From assembly GCF_017549005.1 (NCBI RefSeq), contig NZ_JAFYYT010000003.1:124001-188000 (forward strand): 64,000 bases of DNA. Direction: 5' to 3'. How positions within the stretch are numbered: position 1 is the stretch's first letter; each line of letters opens with the position of its first letter. The notes beneath the pieces were generated by a model. It saw only the letters and a program-made list of their open reading frames with translations, made no database searches and had not been told where the DNA came from. Both the position numbers and the translations under genes were made by a program. The DNA comes from Ruminococcus sp. GTDB lineage: Bacteria > Bacillota > Clostridia > Oscillospirales > Ruminococcaceae. This document shows positions 63,044 to 64,000 of the stretch, in pieces.

Positions 63044-64000
63044 AGAAAATAATGATAACAGGCGCAGGCTCATACATAGGAGAATGCGTAAAGGACTATC
63101 TTCTGAGCGAACCCGATAAATACTCTGTCGATATCATAGATACTATGGGCTTTGAGCCGAAGCCTGATGATTTTGCAGGCTATGACGTTGTTTTCAATGT
63201 TGCGGGAATCGCTCATATCAAGGAGACCGACGAGAACAGGGCGCTGTACTTCAAGGTCAACAGGGACCTTGTTATAAAGATCGCAAAAGCTGCAAAAGCA
63301 GGAGGAGTCAAGCAGTTCGTCCTGCTTTCTTCCATGTCTGTCTACGGTAAGCTTACAGGCAGGATAAGCAAGAAAACAAAAGCAGCTCCCACAAATGCTT
63401 ACGGAAAGTCAAAGGCGCAGGCAGATGCCGCAATAGCAAAGCTTGCGGACGACAGCTTCAGATTTGCCTGCCTCAGACCGCCTATGGTCTACGGCAAGGG
63501 CTGCAAGGGCAACTATCAGACCCTGAGAAAATTCGCGCTGGCTTCACCTGTTTTCCCTGATTACAGGAACAAGCGTTCAATGGTATATATCGGAAATCTC
63601 TGCGAGTTCGTAAAGCAGGTCATCGACGAGGAAAAAAGCGGCTTGTTCTTCCCCCAGAATGCCGAATATGTGAATACCTCGGAAATGGTCAGAAGAATTG
63701 CAAGGCTGAACGGAGAAAAGATCCGCCTTACAGGTCTTTTCAATGCAGGGATAAAGCTTGCGAAATTCAACGTGGTCAAGAAGGTCTTCGGAGACCTGAT
63801 ATATGAAAAGGTAGATACAGTCGACAAGTTCGGCTTTGAGGACAGCATAAGCCTTACAGAAACAGGCGAGTGTTTAAAAAAAACGGTAAAATCCGATGAG
63901 AAAATGAGGATCCTTGCAACCTGTCAGTACGGTTGGCCCGAGCCCTATCCGTCGCTGTATCCTATGGAGGAAATGGCAAAGCGCGGACACTATGTACACG
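63040..64000 (+). CDS. NAD-dependent epimerase fused in frame to a glycosyltransferase start, partial
   Basis: Open from the ATG at 63040 to the window edge. The first ~285 residues are an extended short-chain dehydrogenase/epimerase: ITGAGSYIGECVKDYL near the N-terminus, NVAGIAH, LLSSMSVYG and the catalytic YGKSK. The natural-looking end FGFEDSISLTETG is followed by A8 (63876-63883) and, in the same frame, MRILATCQYGWPEPYPSLYP, a typical GT4 start. With seven or nine As the epimerase would stop within a few codons (TAA or TGA). It may be a genuine fusion, a slippage site, or a one-base error in the A-run. Confidence 0.85.
   Translation, partial: MKKIMITGAGSYIGECVKDYLLSEPDKYSVDIIDTMGFEPKPDDFAGYDVVFNVAGIAHIKETDENRALYFKVNRDLVIKIAKAAKAGGVKQFVLLSSMSVYGKLTGRISKKTKAAPTNAYGKSKAQADAAIAKLADDSFRFACLRPPMVYGKGCKGNYQTLRKFALASPVFPDYRNKRSMVYIGNLCEFVKQVIDEEKSGLFFPQNAEYVNTSEMVRRIARLNGEKIRLTGLFNAGIKLAKFNVVKKVFGDLIYEKVDTVDKFGFEDSISLTETGECLKKTVKSDEKMRILATCQYGWPEPYPSLYPMEEMAKRGHYVH

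Noticed and set aside
1..64000. tRNA or rRNA genes, CRISPR arrays, insertion sequences, prophage or integrase att sites
   Set aside because: None could be recognised by eye in any gap; short repeats found are the hairpin families listed.

Overview
The window looks like chromosomal DNA of a fibre-degrading Ruminococcus-like Clostridia member (Oscillospiraceae). The evidence is a dockerin-bearing GH10/GH43 xylanase, a second dockerin protein, a cohesin-like lipoprotein, a YicI-type alpha-xylosidase, the Firmicutes-type regulators CIRCE and T-box, spoIVA and a SipL-like gene, an ECF transporter core and ClpE. The species cannot be fixed from sequence alone. I see no tRNA or rRNA genes, CRISPR array, insertion sequence, prophage or replication origin.

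Layout. 1-6.6 kb is housekeeping: the 3' end of pgsA, a DtxR-like regulator, htpG behind a perfect CIRCE operator, then a cysteine T-box followed by a small unknown gene and cysS, walJ/yycJ and rlmH. 6.8-17.5 kb is one co-directional surface-polysaccharide operon: Wzm/Wzt-type ABC exporter, a coiled-coil protein, four GT4 glycosyltransferases, a large membrane protein, a GT2 glycosyltransferase with a membrane tail and an LPG_synthase_TM protein. 17.6-21.1 kb (minus) is pheA-metH. 21.3-27.2 kb holds ruvC-ruvA-(SseB-like)-ruvB, a possible cysteine peptidase, glmM and an RlmI-like methyltransferase. 27.3-34.6 kb holds two small or secreted unknowns, ecfA1-ecfA2-ecfT, a YfhO-type membrane protein and truA. 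34.6-41.3 kb has two envelope proteins, clpE, a cohesin-like lipoprotein and a DUF4317 gene. 41.4-45.2 kb has a Nudix hydrolase (minus), then sipL and spoIVA side by side.

45.6-61.0 kb is richer in extracellular and accessory functions: the five-module xylanase (minus) is divergent from the GH31 alpha-xylosidase (plus), followed by two convergent CPBP membrane proteases, a heterodimeric ABC exporter, a lipoprotein, a YbjN-like protein and a CAP-dockerin protein. 61.3-64 kb starts a second glycan operon (NeuD/PglD-like acetyltransferase, PglC/WcaJ-type sugar transferase, epimerase) behind a long structured leader. The last ORF reads in frame from an epimerase into a glycosyltransferase start across an A8 tract and leaves the window.

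The most interesting threads are: (i) dockerin proteins plus a membrane-anchored cohesin-like lipoprotein in one window, with TTGTAC/GTACAA motifs in the control regions of three carbohydrate or dockerin genes; (ii) a period-9 four-half-site palindrome in front of clpE; (iii) a hairpin that appears to bridge an over-long Shine-Dalgarno spacing; (iv) families of palindromic intergenic repeats; (v) the structured leader and the A8 fusion in the second glycan operon.
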